64,000 bases of DNA from Paraburkholderia caffeinitolerans. Lineage in GTDB: Bacteria; Pseudomonadota; Gammaproteobacteria; Burkholderiales; Burkholderiaceae. Numbering within the stretch: position 1 is the stretch's first letter; each line of letters starts with the position of its first letter. Where the stretch lies: NCBI RefSeq assembly GCF_902859945.1, contig NZ_CADIKL010000042.1, positions 1 to 64,000 of the forward strand, written 5' to 3'. The notes under the pieces are model-generated. The model did not search any database, had not been told where the DNA came from, and worked only from the letters and a program-made list of their open reading frames with translations. Below, piece by piece: positions 35,714-44,737 of the stretch. A program made the translations under genes and the position numbers.

Positions 35714-36316
35714 TTACGCACGCGACAGTACGAGGTAGCGCTGATGCAGTATCTCGACGTCCTGCTCGAGTGCTTCCAGCGTGGCGCCGTCGTTGACGAT
35801 CACGTCGTCGGCGGCGGCGAGGCGCGCTTCGCGCGTGGCCTGGCGTGTGATGATCGCGAGCACTTGTTCGCGCGTGAAGCCGTTGCGGCTCATCACGCGC
35901 GCGATCTGCGTTTCGACACTGCAATCGACAACCAGAACGCGATCGACACGCGTTTTCCAACTGCCGGATTCGACGAGCAGCGGCACGACCACGATCACAT
36001 AAGGGCCGTTGGCCTCGCGTGTTTCGCGTTCGGTTTCAGCGCGAATCAACGGATGCGTGATCGCTTCGAGCCGCTTGCGCGCCGACTCGTCGCCGAACAC
36101 GAGTGCGCGCATACGTGCGCGATCCATGGAGCCGTCGGCTGCGACGAATTCAGGGCCGAATTGCGAGGCGATCGCGGGCATCGCGATGCCGTGTGGCGCG
36201 GTGATGCGGTGCGCGATCACGTCCGTGTCGACGAGCGGAACGCCGAGCGCCGCGAACAGGTCCGCGACGGTGGATTTGCCGCTGCCGATGCCTCCAGTCA
36301 AGCCAACCGCAATCAT
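35714..36316 (-). CDS. coaE: Dephospho-CoA kinase
   Basis: A 200-residue P-loop kinase that phosphorylates the ribose 3' position of dephospho-CoA, the last step of CoA synthesis. GLTGGIGSGKST is the Walker A at residues 5-16. VDTDVIAH is the substrate-binding Asp motif, and SRNGFTREQ is in the lid. It starts 12 bases after pilD on the same strand, so it is likely in the pilB-pilC-pilD operon. Confidence 0.95.
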   Translation of the reverse strand: MIAVGLTGGIGSGKSTVADLFAALGVPLVDTDVIAHRITAPHGIAMPAIASQFGPEFVAADGSMDRARMRALVFGDESARKRLEAITHPLIRAETERETREANGPYVIVVVPLLVESGSWKTRVDRVLVVDCSVETQIARVMSRNGFTREQVLAIITRQATREARLAAADDVIVNDGATLEALEQDVEILHQRYLVLSRA

Positions 36317-36328
36317 CGATTCATTCCT

Positions 36329-37330
36329 CTACACAAAGACAGCATAAAGCGGTGTGCCCACAAACAACGTGACGAGTGCGCCAACTGCGAGATACGGCCC
36401 GAAGGGCAGCGGCTCTTCGAAGCGCATGCGGCCGCTCAAGGTAGCGGCAAGGCCGACCACGGCGCCGGTCACCGCGGCGATCACGACGATCTGCGGTAAC
36501 GCAGCCCAGCCGAGCCAGGCGCCGAGTGCGGCGAGCAGCTTGAAGTCGCCGTGGCCCATGCCTTCGATGCCGCGCAGCAGGCGGAATAGCCAATAGACGC
36601 ACCAGAGCGCCAGGTAGCCCGCCATCGCGCCAATCACGGCTGCGTGCAGATCGGCGAAGGTCCCGGCGAGATTCACGAGCAGCCCGGCCCAGATGAGCGG
36701 CAGGGTGATCGCGTCGGGCAGCAGCTGATGTTCGAGGTCGATGGCGCTTGTCGCAATAAGTGACGCGCACAGCGCGAATGCAGCAAGTGCTTTGCCCGTG
36801 GGGCCAAACGCGAGCAACGCTGCGGCGGCGCACGCCGCGCCGGCGAGTTCGATCAGCGGATAGCGCAGGCTCACGCGCGTGCCGCACTGCGAGCAGCGGC
36901 CGCGCAGCGCGAGCCAGCTCAGGACGGGAATGTTTTCCCATGCTCGCAGTACGTGGCCGCAATGCGGGCAGGCGCTGCGCGGCAGCCAAAGGTTGTAGCG
37001 CGTGGGCAATCCGTCGTTCGGATTGCTGTCCGTGCATGGCTCGTCGCTCGTCGATGCGTGGCCAAATGCTTCGGCGGCGTCCGCGCGCCACGCGCGCTCG
37101 AGCATGATGGGCAGTCGATGCACCACCACATTCAGAAAGCTGCCCACAACGAGACCGACCACGATCGCGAAGCCCATCAGCACGCCCGGCGGCAGCGTGC
37201 CGAGCGTTGCCGTGAAGGATGCGGCCAAATCGACGGAAGTGATCGATGCAAACGGCGCGACAGGCACAGTCGAATCCATCATGGAAGATGCAGGCGCGGC
37301 AACAACGGCGGACGAAAGAAGGGCGGGCAT
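36329..37330 (-). CDS. pilD: Prepilin peptidase / N-methyltransferase PilD
   Basis: A 333-residue inner-membrane aspartyl protease that cleaves and N-methylates type IV prepilins and pseudopilins. After the first membrane segment come GSFLNVVVHRLP and the zinc-binding pairs CPHCG and CSQCG, needed for methylation. The catalytic GxGD is in GHGDFKLLAALG, and about eight membrane segments are present. The start at 37330 is uncertain; ATGs at 37282 and 37279 also occur and none has a clear Shine-Dalgarno sequence. The N-terminal extension of about 35 residues is unusual. Confidence 0.93.
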   Translation of the reverse strand: MPALLSSAVVAAPASSMMDSTVPVAPFASITSVDLAASFTATLGTLPPGVLMGFAIVVGLVVGSFLNVVVHRLPIMLERAWRADAAEAFGHASTSDEPCTDSNPNDGLPTRYNLWLPRSACPHCGHVLRAWENIPVLSWLALRGRCSQCGTRVSLRYPLIELAGAACAAAALLAFGPTGKALAAFALCASLIATSAIDLEHQLLPDAITLPLIWAGLLVNLAGTFADLHAAVIGAMAGYLALWCVYWLFRLLRGIEGMGHGDFKLLAALGAWLGWAALPQIVVIAAVTGAVVGLAATLSGRMRFEEPLPFGPYLAVGALVTLFVGTPLYAVFV

Positions 37331-37359
37331 GAGCGGAGGATCGTGATCTGGCAGCGATG

Positions 37360-38571
37360 CTACACCACGTTGCCGAGTTGAATAATGGGAAGGTACATCG
37401 CGACGACGAGGCCACCGACTAACGCGCCGAGCACCACGATTACGAGCGGCTCGCACAGGCTCGCGACGAGTGCGATCTTTTCGTCCACCTGACGGTCTGC
37501 GAGTGCGGCTACGTCGAGCAGCATGGCGTCGAGTGCGCCCGATTCCTCGGCGACGGCAACAGGCTGGATCACGTCCGCTGGAAAGCAGCCGGCCGAACGC
37601 ATGGCCGAGGCGAGCCGCTCGCCGTGCCTCAGCCGTGCGCTGATATCCGCGCTTGCACGGTCGAAGAAGGCGTTGCCGCTTGCATGTGTCAGCGAATCGA
37701 AGGCATCGGCCAGCGGCGTGCCCGCGGCCAGCAGCGTGCCGAGCGCGCGGCTCCACCGTGCGGCGCACAGCGTGGTGAGCAGCGCGCCCGCGAGCGGCAG
37801 CGCGAGCACGATGCGCCCGAACGCGAGGCGCGACGCTTCGGAGCGCCGCAACAGCGCGTGCAGCGCGATTGTGGCGCTTGCTGCACCGATGGCGGCGGGC
37901 ACGCTCCAGCGCGCGGCGGCAGCCGAGAGCATCAGCACGAATTGCGTGGGGGCGGGCAGTGCTGCGCCGAATCCGTCGAAGATCTGCTTGAAGGTGGGCA
38001 CGACCCAGACCAGCAACGCTGATGTAATGGCGAGCGCGAGCAGCAGCACCGCGACCGGGTAGGTGAGCGCCGCGCGCACCTTGGCGCGTTGCGCGGCAGC
38101 GCGCTCGCGATCGTCGGCAAGGCGGGCGAGCACGGCGGCGAGCGCGCCTGACGCCTCGCCGACAGCAACGAGTTGGCAGTAGAGCGCGCCGAACCGCGAA
38201 GGGTGCTGCGCGAGCGAATCGGAAAAGCGCATGCCTGCCGTGATCTCGCGCGCGAGCGCGGCGGCGATGCGCGGCAGGCCGCGCGGCCCAGGCGCCTGGG
38301 CGAGCAATTCAAGCGCGCTCGCGAGCGGCAAGCCCGCGCGCAGCAGGCTGGCGAGCTGACGCGTGAAGCGCGTAATGTCCGCCTGGCTCGCGCGCGGCTG
38401 CGGGGCTGGGCCGCGGCGCTCGAGCGCGGTCGCGGTGATGCGCTCGCGCCGGAGCGCACCGCGTGCCGCTGCCGCGTCGAAAGCGATCAGCGTACCGCTG
38501 CGCACCGTGCCTGCGGCGTCGAGGCCGCGCCATGCGAAGCGCCAGTCGGACGGCGGCGGTGCGTGCTTCAT
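37360..38571 (-). CDS. pilC: Type IV pilus assembly inner-membrane protein PilC
   Basis: A 403-residue PilC/GspF platform protein. It has two T2SSF domains (about residues 65-190 and 265-390), each with conserved FTRQLASLLRAGLPL-like and GTLLAAGTPLADAF segments, and three to four membrane segments including one at the C-terminus. It anchors the assembly ATPase. The start overlaps the pilB stop by 4 bases. Being next to pilD and pilB points to a type IV pilus rather than a type II secretion system. Confidence 0.9.
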   Translation of the reverse strand: MKHAPPPSDWRFAWRGLDAAGTVRSGTLIAFDAAAARGALRRERITATALERRGPAPQPRASQADITRFTRQLASLLRAGLPLASALELLAQAPGPRGLPRIAAALAREITAGMRFSDSLAQHPSRFGALYCQLVAVGEASGALAAVLARLADDRERAAAQRAKVRAALTYPVAVLLLALAITSALLVWVVPTFKQIFDGFGAALPAPTQFVLMLSAAAARWSVPAAIGAASATIALHALLRRSEASRLAFGRIVLALPLAGALLTTLCAARWSRALGTLLAAGTPLADAFDSLTHASGNAFFDRASADISARLRHGERLASAMRSAGCFPADVIQPVAVAEESGALDAMLLDVAALADRQVDEKIALVASLCEPLVIVVLGALVGGLVVAMYLPIIQLGNVV

Positions 38572-39887
38572 GATGGAGCATCCGTTGCGCAGAGCGCTTC
38601 GGCGAGGCTCGTCGTGCCGTCTCTCACACGTGCGAGCGCCGCGTCGCGCAGCGTGGCCACGCCCTCCGCACGGGCCTGGCGCGCAATCTCGTGCGCGCTG
38701 CGTTGCGCAACGATCAGCTCGCGCATGGCGGTGCTGACGGGCATCACCTCATGAATGCCAACGCGGCCCCGGTAGCCGATTCCATGACACGCCTCACAGC
38801 CGTGCGCGACAAAGGGTTGGACCTCGTTCTGCGCGTCGTCGCTCTGGTTGAAAACGAGGCCGGCTGCGTCGAGCGCCGCCGCCGATTCATCGGCTCTCAC
38901 ACGACATTGTGGACACAGGCGCCGCACGAGTCGCTGTGCCGTGACGAGCCGCAACGCAGCGGCGAGGTTATACGGCTCCACGCCGATGTCGATGAGCCGG
39001 GCCACTGCAGCAGGCGCATCGTTGGTATGCAGGGTAGACAGCACGAGATGCCCGGTCTGCGCTGCCTTGACCGCGACGCTGGCGGTTTCTTCGTCGCGGA
39101 TCTCGCCGATCATGATGACGTCCGGATCCTGGCGCAGCAGCGCGCGCAGCGCCAGTGCGAAGGTGAGCCCGGCCTTCTCGCGCACGTTGACCTGATTGAT
39201 GCCGGCGAGCTGAATTTCCGCAGGGTCCTCGACCGAGCAAAGATTGCGCGACGCGTTATTGAGCATCTGCAGAAAGCAATAGAGCGAGAGCGTTTTGCCG
39301 CTGCCGGTCGGACCCGTGACCAGCACGAGACCGTGCGGCGCGCCGATCGCCGCGTCGAGCGTTTGCTGCTGTGTTTTATCGAGACCGAGCGCGGCGAGCG
39401 AGAGATCGGCGGGCAAGGCTTCGAGCCGGCGCAGCACGAGCTTCTCTCCATGCAGCGTAGGCAATGAGTTCACGCGGTAGTCTTCGTGCGCCAGCGTTTC
39501 GCCGCGCGGCGCGAGCCGCAGGCGTCCGTCCTGGGGAATGCGGCGCTCGGCGATGTCCATGCGCGCGAGCACCTTGATGCGCGTGGCGACTGCGTCACGC
39601 AGGTGAGCGGGCGGCCGCGCGGTTTCGTGCAATACGCCGTCGATGCGCAGGCGAATGCGCCAGCCGTGTTCGAGCGGCTCGACATGCAGATCGGAGGCGT
39701 TGCGCCGTGCGGCTTCGCGCAGCGTTTCGGAGAGAAGGCGCACGGCCGGCGCATCGTCGGGCGCAGCTGAGGATTGAGTGGAGAGGCCGGCTCGTACGGC
39801 GCCGCCAGAGGCAGCGCCATCGGCGGCGAGCGCTGCACAGACCTGCCCAGCGCCCCGTGCGATGAAATGATCAGGAATGGAAAACAT
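38568..39887 (-). CDS. pilB: Type IV pilus assembly ATPase (PilB/GspE family)
   Basis: A 439-residue cytoplasmic ATPase. Walker A is GPTGSGKTLSLY, Walker B is in QDPDVIMIGEIRDEETA, and the Asp and His boxes follow (HLVLSTLHTNDA). A zinc motif is formed by CPQC and CEACHGIGYRGRVGIHE. It is shorter than E. coli or Pseudomonas PilB (about 560) because the N-terminal GspE-N domain is largely missing, so it looks like the short GspE/HofB type. First gene of pilB-pilC-pilD-coaE. No pilin gene is present in this window. Confidence 0.9.
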   Translation of the reverse strand: MFSIPDHFIARGAGQVCAALAADGAASGGAVRAGLSTQSSAAPDDAPAVRLLSETLREAARRNASDLHVEPLEHGWRIRLRIDGVLHETARPPAHLRDAVATRIKVLARMDIAERRIPQDGRLRLAPRGETLAHEDYRVNSLPTLHGEKLVLRRLEALPADLSLAALGLDKTQQQTLDAAIGAPHGLVLVTGPTGSGKTLSLYCFLQMLNNASRNLCSVEDPAEIQLAGINQVNVREKAGLTFALALRALLRQDPDVIMIGEIRDEETASVAVKAAQTGHLVLSTLHTNDAPAAVARLIDIGVEPYNLAAALRLVTAQRLVRRLCPQCRVRADESAAALDAAGLVFNQSDDAQNEVQPFVAHGCEACHGIGYRGRVGIHEVMPVSTAMRELIVAQRSAHEIARQARAEGVATLRDAALARVRDGTTSLAEALCATDAPS

Positions 39888-39970
39888 CGGTTGCCGGCCC
39901 GAAGCCGCCGTGAGCGAGAGACGGCTTCATCATCGGCTGGCGTGGGAGTGCGCGCCACTCAGCCGAACGG

Positions 39971-41296
39971 CTAGCGTCCGGGCAGCAGCTTCTTGGCTTT
40001 TTGCAGCGCCCCCGCGCCTTTATTCGGCTTCGTGCCCGGTTTGAAGAGCTTGACCGTGCGTACGGCCTGATCGTCGCTGCGCAGCACTTCGAGCTTCACG
40101 TCGCCGATCTGCACGCACACGTCGCCCTCGGGAATCTCTTCGAGTACTTCGAGAATGAGACCGTTGAGCGTTTTCGGGCCATCTGTCGGCAGCTTGATAT
40201 GCAGCCAGCGATTGAGTTCGCGCAAGGGCATGCTGCCGGGCACGATGCACTCACCCTGATCGTTCCAGCCGCCGCGTCCGGTGCCGCTGCGCGGCATGGT
40301 GGTCGTGAATTCGCCGATCAGCTCTTCGATGATGTCTTCCGGCGTCACGAGCCCTTCCATCTCGCCATACTCGTTCACGACGAGCGCGATGCGATGACGG
40401 CTTTCCTGGAAGTACTGAAGTTGCTGGAACACGGGCGTGCCGGTGGGTACGAAGTACGGCTCGGCGAGCAGTTCGCGCAGCGTCTCCCGCTCGAAGTCCT
40501 GGTTGTGCAGCGCGGCCAGCGTCTTGCGCACGTGCAGCACGCCGAGCACGCGGTCGATGTCGCCTTGATAGACAACCAGCTTGTTGTGATAGCAGGTTTC
40601 GAGCTGATGCAGGATGTCCTCGAGCGGTGCGTCGTAGTCGAGTGCCTCAATGCGCCGGCGCGGAATCATCACGTCGTCGACGGTGATGTTCTCCAGATCG
40701 AACAGGTTCAGGAGGATGCTGCGGTGCTTGGTGGGCATGAAGCTGCCCGACTCGAGCACGATGGTGCGCAACTCTTCGGTCGAGAGCCGCTGCTCGTTCG
40801 CCTTGCTCGTGTTGATGTGCAGCACGCGCAAGATGCCGTTTGCGAACATGTTCACGAACCAGATGACGGGCTTGGTCACGCGCATGAGCGGCGCGATCAG
40901 CAGGCTCGCCGGCAGTGCGATTTTTTCGGGGAAGGTGGCGCCGACGATCTTCGGCGTGATCTCCGCGAACACGATGATGAGGAACGCGACGATGCCGGTG
41001 GCGATCGAGAGCACCAGATTGTCGTGGCCGAACGTGTGCAGCGCGATCGAGGTGGTCAGGACCGGGATGATGGTGTTGAAGAGGTTATTGCCGATCAGGA
41101 TGACCGAGAGCAGCAGGTCGGTGCGCGCGAGCAGTTTCTGCGTGGTCTTGGCGCCTAGCGCGCCGTGGTTCGCGAGATATTTCAGCCGATGGCGGTTGAG
41201 CGCCATCATCGCCGTTTCGGAGATGGAGAAGAAGCTGGAGCAGATGAGCAGGACGAAAATGGCGCAAATCTGCGCCCATAAAGGGAGGTGGTCCAC
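39971..41296 (-). CDS. CNNM/CorC-type membrane protein (DUF21-CBS-CorC_HlyC)
   Basis: A 441-residue membrane protein. The N-terminal DUF21/CNNM domain has four membrane segments (first at about residues 8-28, FSISETAMMALNRHRLK typical), followed by two CBS domains (about 205-330) and a C-terminal CorC_HlyC domain. Relatives (CorB/YfjD-like, PaeA, MgpA) are linked to Mg/Co export or polyamine tolerance. The name hemolysin is a legacy term. Ends 84 bases right of pilB and is possibly co-transcribed with it. Confidence 0.88.
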   Translation of the reverse strand: MDHLPLWAQICAIFVLLICSSFFSISETAMMALNRHRLKYLANHGALGAKTTQKLLARTDLLLSVILIGNNLFNTIIPVLTTSIALHTFGHDNLVLSIATGIVAFLIIVFAEITPKIVGATFPEKIALPASLLIAPLMRVTKPVIWFVNMFANGILRVLHINTSKANEQRLSTEELRTIVLESGSFMPTKHRSILLNLFDLENITVDDVMIPRRRIEALDYDAPLEDILHQLETCYHNKLVVYQGDIDRVLGVLHVRKTLAALHNQDFERETLRELLAEPYFVPTGTPVFQQLQYFQESRHRIALVVNEYGEMEGLVTPEDIIEELIGEFTTTMPRSGTGRGGWNDQGECIVPGSMPLRELNRWLHIKLPTDGPKTLNGLILEVLEEIPEGDVCVQIGDVKLEVLRSDDQAVRTVKLFKPGTKPNKGAGALQKAKKLLPGR

Positions 41297-41458
41297 GCTT
41301 CGAGACAGTGAGGGGAGAGGATGGGGAAACTATAGCAGAGGGGTGCCGCGGCACTGGCGCGCCTGACACCGCGTTAGCCGTCGGGATAAGGCTTCTGGGT
41401 GCGGTGGCCTGACGACGGTGCGCTATCTCTGTTTTCGACGAGTGAAAACGACGGACGA

Positions 41459-41491
41459 AAAAAAAGACCGTGCAACAAGTGCACGGTCTTT
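41459..41491 (-). terminator. Intrinsic terminator after tRNA-Pro
   Basis: AAAAAGACCGTGCA and TGCACGGTCTTTT pair on the two sides of an ACAAG loop. On the minus strand a T7 run follows, 12 bases past the tRNA end. Confidence 0.85.
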
Positions 41492-41502
41492 TCTCTGAAA
41501 AC

Positions 41503-41579
41503 TGGTCGGGGTGAGAGGATTCGAACCTCCGGCCTCTACGTCCCGAACGTAGCGCTCTACCAGGCTAAGCTACACCCCG
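41503..41579 (-). tRNA. tRNA-Pro (anticodon CGG)
   Basis: A 77-base tRNA read on the minus strand. The acceptor CGGGGTG pairs with CACCCCG and is followed by A and an encoded CCA. C1-G72 is typical of bacterial tRNA-Pro. The anticodon loop is TTCGGGA, giving CGG, which reads CCG codons. The T arm has GGTTCGAATCC. CCG is a common proline codon in this GC-rich genome. Confidence 0.96.
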
Positions 41580-41611
41580 TTTCAATCACTCTTCAAACTT
41601 GCGTCGTCTTA

Positions 41612-42604
41612 TTAAGACTGGCGCGTCGTTGAGTAAGAACATAATTCTAGCAGGCTATCTTTGTAAATGGAAGGGGGGAATGACGAAATTGCTGCTGCGG
41701 CTGCCTGGGCCTCGGCCTTCGCGCATTGAAGCGTGTGGTCGAGCGCGCCTGAGCGCGTGATGGCTGCGAAAATTTCGTCGAAGCGCGTTGTGCCGCCTTG
41801 CTCGATTGCCTCGCGTGCGAGCGCCGCTTCAGCGGCCGTGCCGTGCTCGATCAACCAGATGAGCGGCAACGTGGGTTTGCCTTCGCGCAGGTCGTCGCCG
41901 GCGTTCTTGCCCATCGATTCCGCCGTGCCGGTGTAGTCGAGCCAGTCGTCCATGATCTGGAACGCCGTGCCAATGCGCCGGCCATATTCGGCCGCCGCTT
42001 CTTCCGTGCGCGCATCCGTTCCCGCAAGCACCGCGCCCAGTTGCGCCGCCGCCTCGAAAAGCTTGGCTGTCTTGTAGCGAATCACCTGCATGTAGCGGCC
42101 GGTGTCGACGTCGGCGTCGTGCATGTTCAGGAGTTGAAGCACTTCGCCTTCGGAGATGATCGTCGTGGCCGCAGAGAGGATCTCCATCACGCGCATCTTG
42201 CCCACGCCCACCATCATCTCGAACGAGCGCGAATACAGATAGTCGCCCACCAGCACGCTGGCCGCGTTGCCGAACAGGGCGTTGGCCGTCTGACGGCCGC
42301 GCCGCAGGTCGGATTCGTCGACGACGTCGTCGTGCAGCAGCGTGGCCGTGTGGATGAACTCGACAACGGCCGCGAGCGTATGGCGATGGGCGCCACGGTC
42401 GCCGAGCGCGCCGGCCACGAGCAGCAACAGGGCCGGACGCAGCCGCTTGCCTCCCGCGCCGATGATGTATTCGGAGATCTGGTTGATCAGCATCACCTCG
42501 GACGCCAGACTTTGCCGGATGACACGGTTGACCTGCTCCATGTCATTGGCAACGGGCGCGAGCAGGGTGGCTGCGCTGGGGGAATGGGTGGCGGTGGACG
42601 ACAT
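41612..42604 (-). CDS. ispB: Polyprenyl (octaprenyl) diphosphate synthase IspB-type
   Basis: A 330-residue trans-isoprenyl diphosphate synthase. It makes the ubiquinone side chain from farnesyl diphosphate and IPP. The first aspartate-rich motif is LLHDDVVDESDLRRGR and the second is QIMDDWLDYTG; GGKRLRPAL is the IPP-binding Lys/Arg part. Two small residues before the first motif fit a long-chain product (C40, as in related bacteria with UQ-8). It is divergent from rplU, a known arrangement in proteobacteria. Confidence 0.93.
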   Translation of the reverse strand: MSSTATHSPSAATLLAPVANDMEQVNRVIRQSLASEVMLINQISEYIIGAGGKRLRPALLLLVAGALGDRGAHRHTLAAVVEFIHTATLLHDDVVDESDLRRGRQTANALFGNAASVLVGDYLYSRSFEMMVGVGKMRVMEILSAATTIISEGEVLQLLNMHDADVDTGRYMQVIRYKTAKLFEAAAQLGAVLAGTDARTEEAAAEYGRRIGTAFQIMDDWLDYTGTAESMGKNAGDDLREGKPTLPLIWLIEHGTAAEAALAREAIEQGGTTRFDEIFAAITRSGALDHTLQCAKAEAQAAAAAISSFPPSIYKDSLLELCSYSTTRQS

Positions 42605-42745
42605 GATGGCAAATAGAGGTAGTGCCGCGGATTATAAGGTGAATCGGCGCTGCGCCGGACGCTGCCCTGCCGTTTGGCCAGGGTTTCCTCGATGCTTCCC
42701 TCTATTCGGTGCGGGTTCGGCTGCTGAGTCGATGTCCAATACCTT

Positions 42746-42774
42746 TTGACCGTGCAGCTAACTCTATGTATAAT
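42746..42774 (+). promoter_or_regulatory. Strong sigma-70 promoter of rplU-rpmA
   Basis: TTGACC (42746-42751) and TATAAT (42769-42774) with a 17-base spacer: five of six and six of six consensus matches. Transcription would start near 42781, leaving a leader of about 50 nt in which GGGC and GCCC (about 42787-42803) can pair. Confidence 0.85.
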
Positions 42775-42829
42775 CTAAGGTTTCTTGGGCGCGCAGTGTG
42801 CCCGGGATTATTGAAGAGTGAGGTTCTCA

Positions 42830-43141
42830 ATGTACGCGGTCATAAAAACCGGCGGCAAGCAGTACAAAGTTGCTGTTGGCGAAAAACTTAAAGTAGAACA
42901 GATACCGGCTGACATTGACGCAGAAATCACGCTCGACCAGGTTCTCGCAGTGGGCGAAGGCGAATCGATTAAGTTCGGTACGCCGCTGGTCAGTGGGGCT
43001 TCCGTCAAGGCCACCGTTGTGTCGCAAGGCCGACACGCCAAAGTGACCATCTTCAAGATGCGTCGCCGGAAGCACTACCAGAAGCATGGCGGCCACCGCC
43101 AGAACTACACCGAACTGCGCATCGACGCGATCAACGCGTAA
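42830..43141 (+). CDS. rplU: 50S ribosomal protein L21
   Basis: A 103-residue L21. MYAVIKTGGKQYKV is the family N-terminus, and FKMRRRKHYQKHGGHRQ is the rRNA-binding signature. Binds 23S rRNA domain V with L20. The start is the ATG at 42830 with GAGG in front. First gene after a near-consensus promoter; rpmA follows after 26 bases. Confidence 0.98.
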   Translation: MYAVIKTGGKQYKVAVGEKLKVEQIPADIDAEITLDQVLAVGEGESIKFGTPLVSGASVKATVVSQGRHAKVTIFKMRRRKHYQKHGGHRQNYTELRIDAINA

Positions 43142-43167
43142 GCGCACGCAGGTAAAGGAGCAAACAA

Positions 43168-43431
43168 ATGGCACACAAAAAGGCAGGCGGGTCGTCACGT
43201 AACGGCCGCGACTCAGAGTCGAAACGACTTGGCGTTAAGGTGTTCGGCGGCCAGGCTATCCTCGCAGGCGGCATCATCGTTCGCCAGCGCGGTACGCGCA
43301 TGCATCCGGGCCTGAACGTCGGCATCGGCAAGGACCACACGCTCTTCGCGCTGGTCGACGGCCACGTCTCGTTCACGACCAAGGGTGCGCTGAACAAGCA
43401 CTTGGTCAACGTCGTTCCGGCAGCGGCCTAA
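43168..43431 (+). CDS. rpmA: 50S ribosomal protein L27
   Basis: An 87-residue L27. MAHKKAGGSSRNGRDSESKR is the conserved N-terminus that reaches the peptidyl transferase centre, and GNVGIGKDHTLFA-like sequence follows (here LNVGIGKDHTLFAL). No Firmicutes-type N-terminal cleavage sequence is present. AAGGAG lies before the ATG. Confidence 0.98.
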   Translation: MAHKKAGGSSRNGRDSESKRLGVKVFGGQAILAGGIIVRQRGTRMHPGLNVGIGKDHTLFALVDGHVSFTTKGALNKHLVNVVPAAA

Positions 43432-43460
43432 GTACTAGCCGCTCGCAATCGACGCAAGGA

Positions 43461-43493
43461 AGGCCCCGCGAAGTTTGCGGGGCTTTTTGTTTA
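43461..43493 (+). terminator. Intrinsic terminator after rpmA
   Basis: GGCCCCGC and GCGGGGCT pair around GAAGTTT, followed by TTTTTGTTT. Because obgE follows in the same direction it may let part of the transcripts through. Confidence 0.82.
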
Positions 43494-43528
43494 TGGGCTT
43501 GTCCGGGGCTCGATTGACCGGTTTCGCT

Positions 43529-43570
43529 GGCCAGACGGCCCGGGCCAGACGGCCTGGGCCGAACGGCCAG
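43529..43570. repeat. Three 14-base tandem repeats before obgE
   Basis: Units GGCCAGACGGCCCG (43529-43542), GGCCAGACGGCCTG (43543-43556) and GGCCGAACGGCCAG (43557-43570). The first two differ at one base. Each contains GGCC twice, so several alternative hairpins can form. Confidence 0.8.
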
Positions 43571-43571
43571 G

Positions 43572-43600
43572 TTGGCCGGTGAGGCCGCCGCGGGCAAAAT
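43572..43600 (+). promoter_or_regulatory. Candidate obgE promoter
   Basis: TTGGCC (43572-43577) and CAAAAT (43595-43600) with a 17-base spacer, 28 bases before obgE. Moderate match only. Confidence 0.4.
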
Positions 43601-43627
43601 ACCGACATTCACGGGACGGAGTAACTC

Positions 43628-44737
43628 ATGAAGTTCATTGACGAAGCGAAGATCGAAGTCATCGCCGGCGATGGGGGCGATGGCAGCGCGTCGATGCGGC
43701 GCGAGAAGTTCGTCCCGTTTGGCGGGCCGGACGGCGGCGATGGCGGGCGGGGCGGCAGCGTTTACGCAATCGCCGACCGCAACATCAATACGCTGATCGA
43801 CTATCGCTATACGAAAAAGCATCTGGCGCGCAACGGCGAAAACGGTCGCGGCTCGGACTGCTATGGCAAGGGCGGCGACGACATCACGCTGCGCATGCCC
43901 GTGGGCACGACCATCACCGACCTCGACACGGGCGAGCTGATCGCCGACCTGACCGAGCACGACCAGCGCGTGATCGTCGCGAACGGCGGTGCGGGCGGTC
44001 TCGGCAACCTGCATTTCAAGTCGTCCACGAACCGCGCGCCGCGCCAGAAGACTGACGGCAAGCCCGGCGAGCGCCGCATGCTCAAGCTCGAGCTGAAGGT
44101 GCTGGCCGACGTCGGCCTGCTCGGCATGCCGAATGCGGGCAAGTCCACGTTTATTTCCTCGGTGTCCAACGCCAAGCCGAAGATCGCCGACTACCCGTTC
44201 ACGACGCTCGCGCCGAATCTGGGCGTGGTGCGCGTGGGTCCGAGCAAGAGCTTCGTGATTGCCGACATTCCGGGCCTGATCGAAGGCGCCGCTGAAGGCG
44301 CGGGCCTCGGCCATCAATTCCTGCGCCATCTGCAGCGCACCAATCTGCTGCTGCATCTTGTCGATCTCGCACCGTTCGACGAAACCGTCGACCCGGTCGC
44401 CGAGGCGAAGGCGATTGTCGAAGAGTTGCGCAAGTATGACGAGTTGCTCTATGAGAAGCCGCGCTGGCTCGTGCTGAACAAGCTCGACATGGTGCCCGAG
44501 GAAGAGCGCGCGGCGCGCATCGCCGACTTCGTTGAGCGTTTCGAATGGGATGGCCCCGTTTTCGAAATTTCTGCGCTTACCGGGCAGGGCTGCGAGAATC
44601 TTTGCTATGCGGTGTACGACTACACCGCAGCGCATTCGGACGCGCGCCGCGCTGCCGAGGCCGAAGACCTCGCTTCCGACGTGCGTTTTCGCGAGGGTAG
44701 CCAAGGCGATCAGGGCGCGGCGCAGCCGCAGGAATAA
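43628..44737 (+). CDS. obgE: Ribosome-associated GTPase ObgE/CgtA
   Basis: A 369-residue Obg GTPase involved in 50S maturation and growth control. The glycine-rich Obg fold fills residues 1-158 (GGDGGDGSASMRREKFVP, GGDGGRGGSVY). The G1 box is LGMPNAGKST near 167, G3 is DIPGLIEG, and G4 is NKLD. A short acidic/Gln-rich tail follows. The rplU-rpmA-obgE-proB order is conserved in proteobacteria. Confidence 0.97.
   Translation: MKFIDEAKIEVIAGDGGDGSASMRREKFVPFGGPDGGDGGRGGSVYAIADRNINTLIDYRYTKKHLARNGENGRGSDCYGKGGDDITLRMPVGTTITDLDTGELIADLTEHDQRVIVANGGAGGLGNLHFKSSTNRAPRQKTDGKPGERRMLKLELKVLADVGLLGMPNAGKSTFISSVSNAKPKIADYPFTTLAPNLGVVRVGPSKSFVIADIPGLIEGAAEGAGLGHQFLRHLQRTNLLLHLVDLAPFDETVDPVAEAKAIVEELRKYDELLYEKPRWLVLNKLDMVPEEERAARIADFVERFEWDGPVFEISALTGQGCENLCYAVYDYTAAHSDARRAAEAEDLASDVRFREGSQGDQGAAQPQE

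Noticed and set aside
41503..41579. Integration at tRNA-Pro
   Set aside because: No integrase, no repeated tRNA 3' end and only housekeeping genes on both sides.
43529..43570. Possible CRISPR or attachment site in the GGCC-rich repeats
   Set aside because: Units are directly adjacent, 14 bases, without spacers; no integrase or cas gene near.
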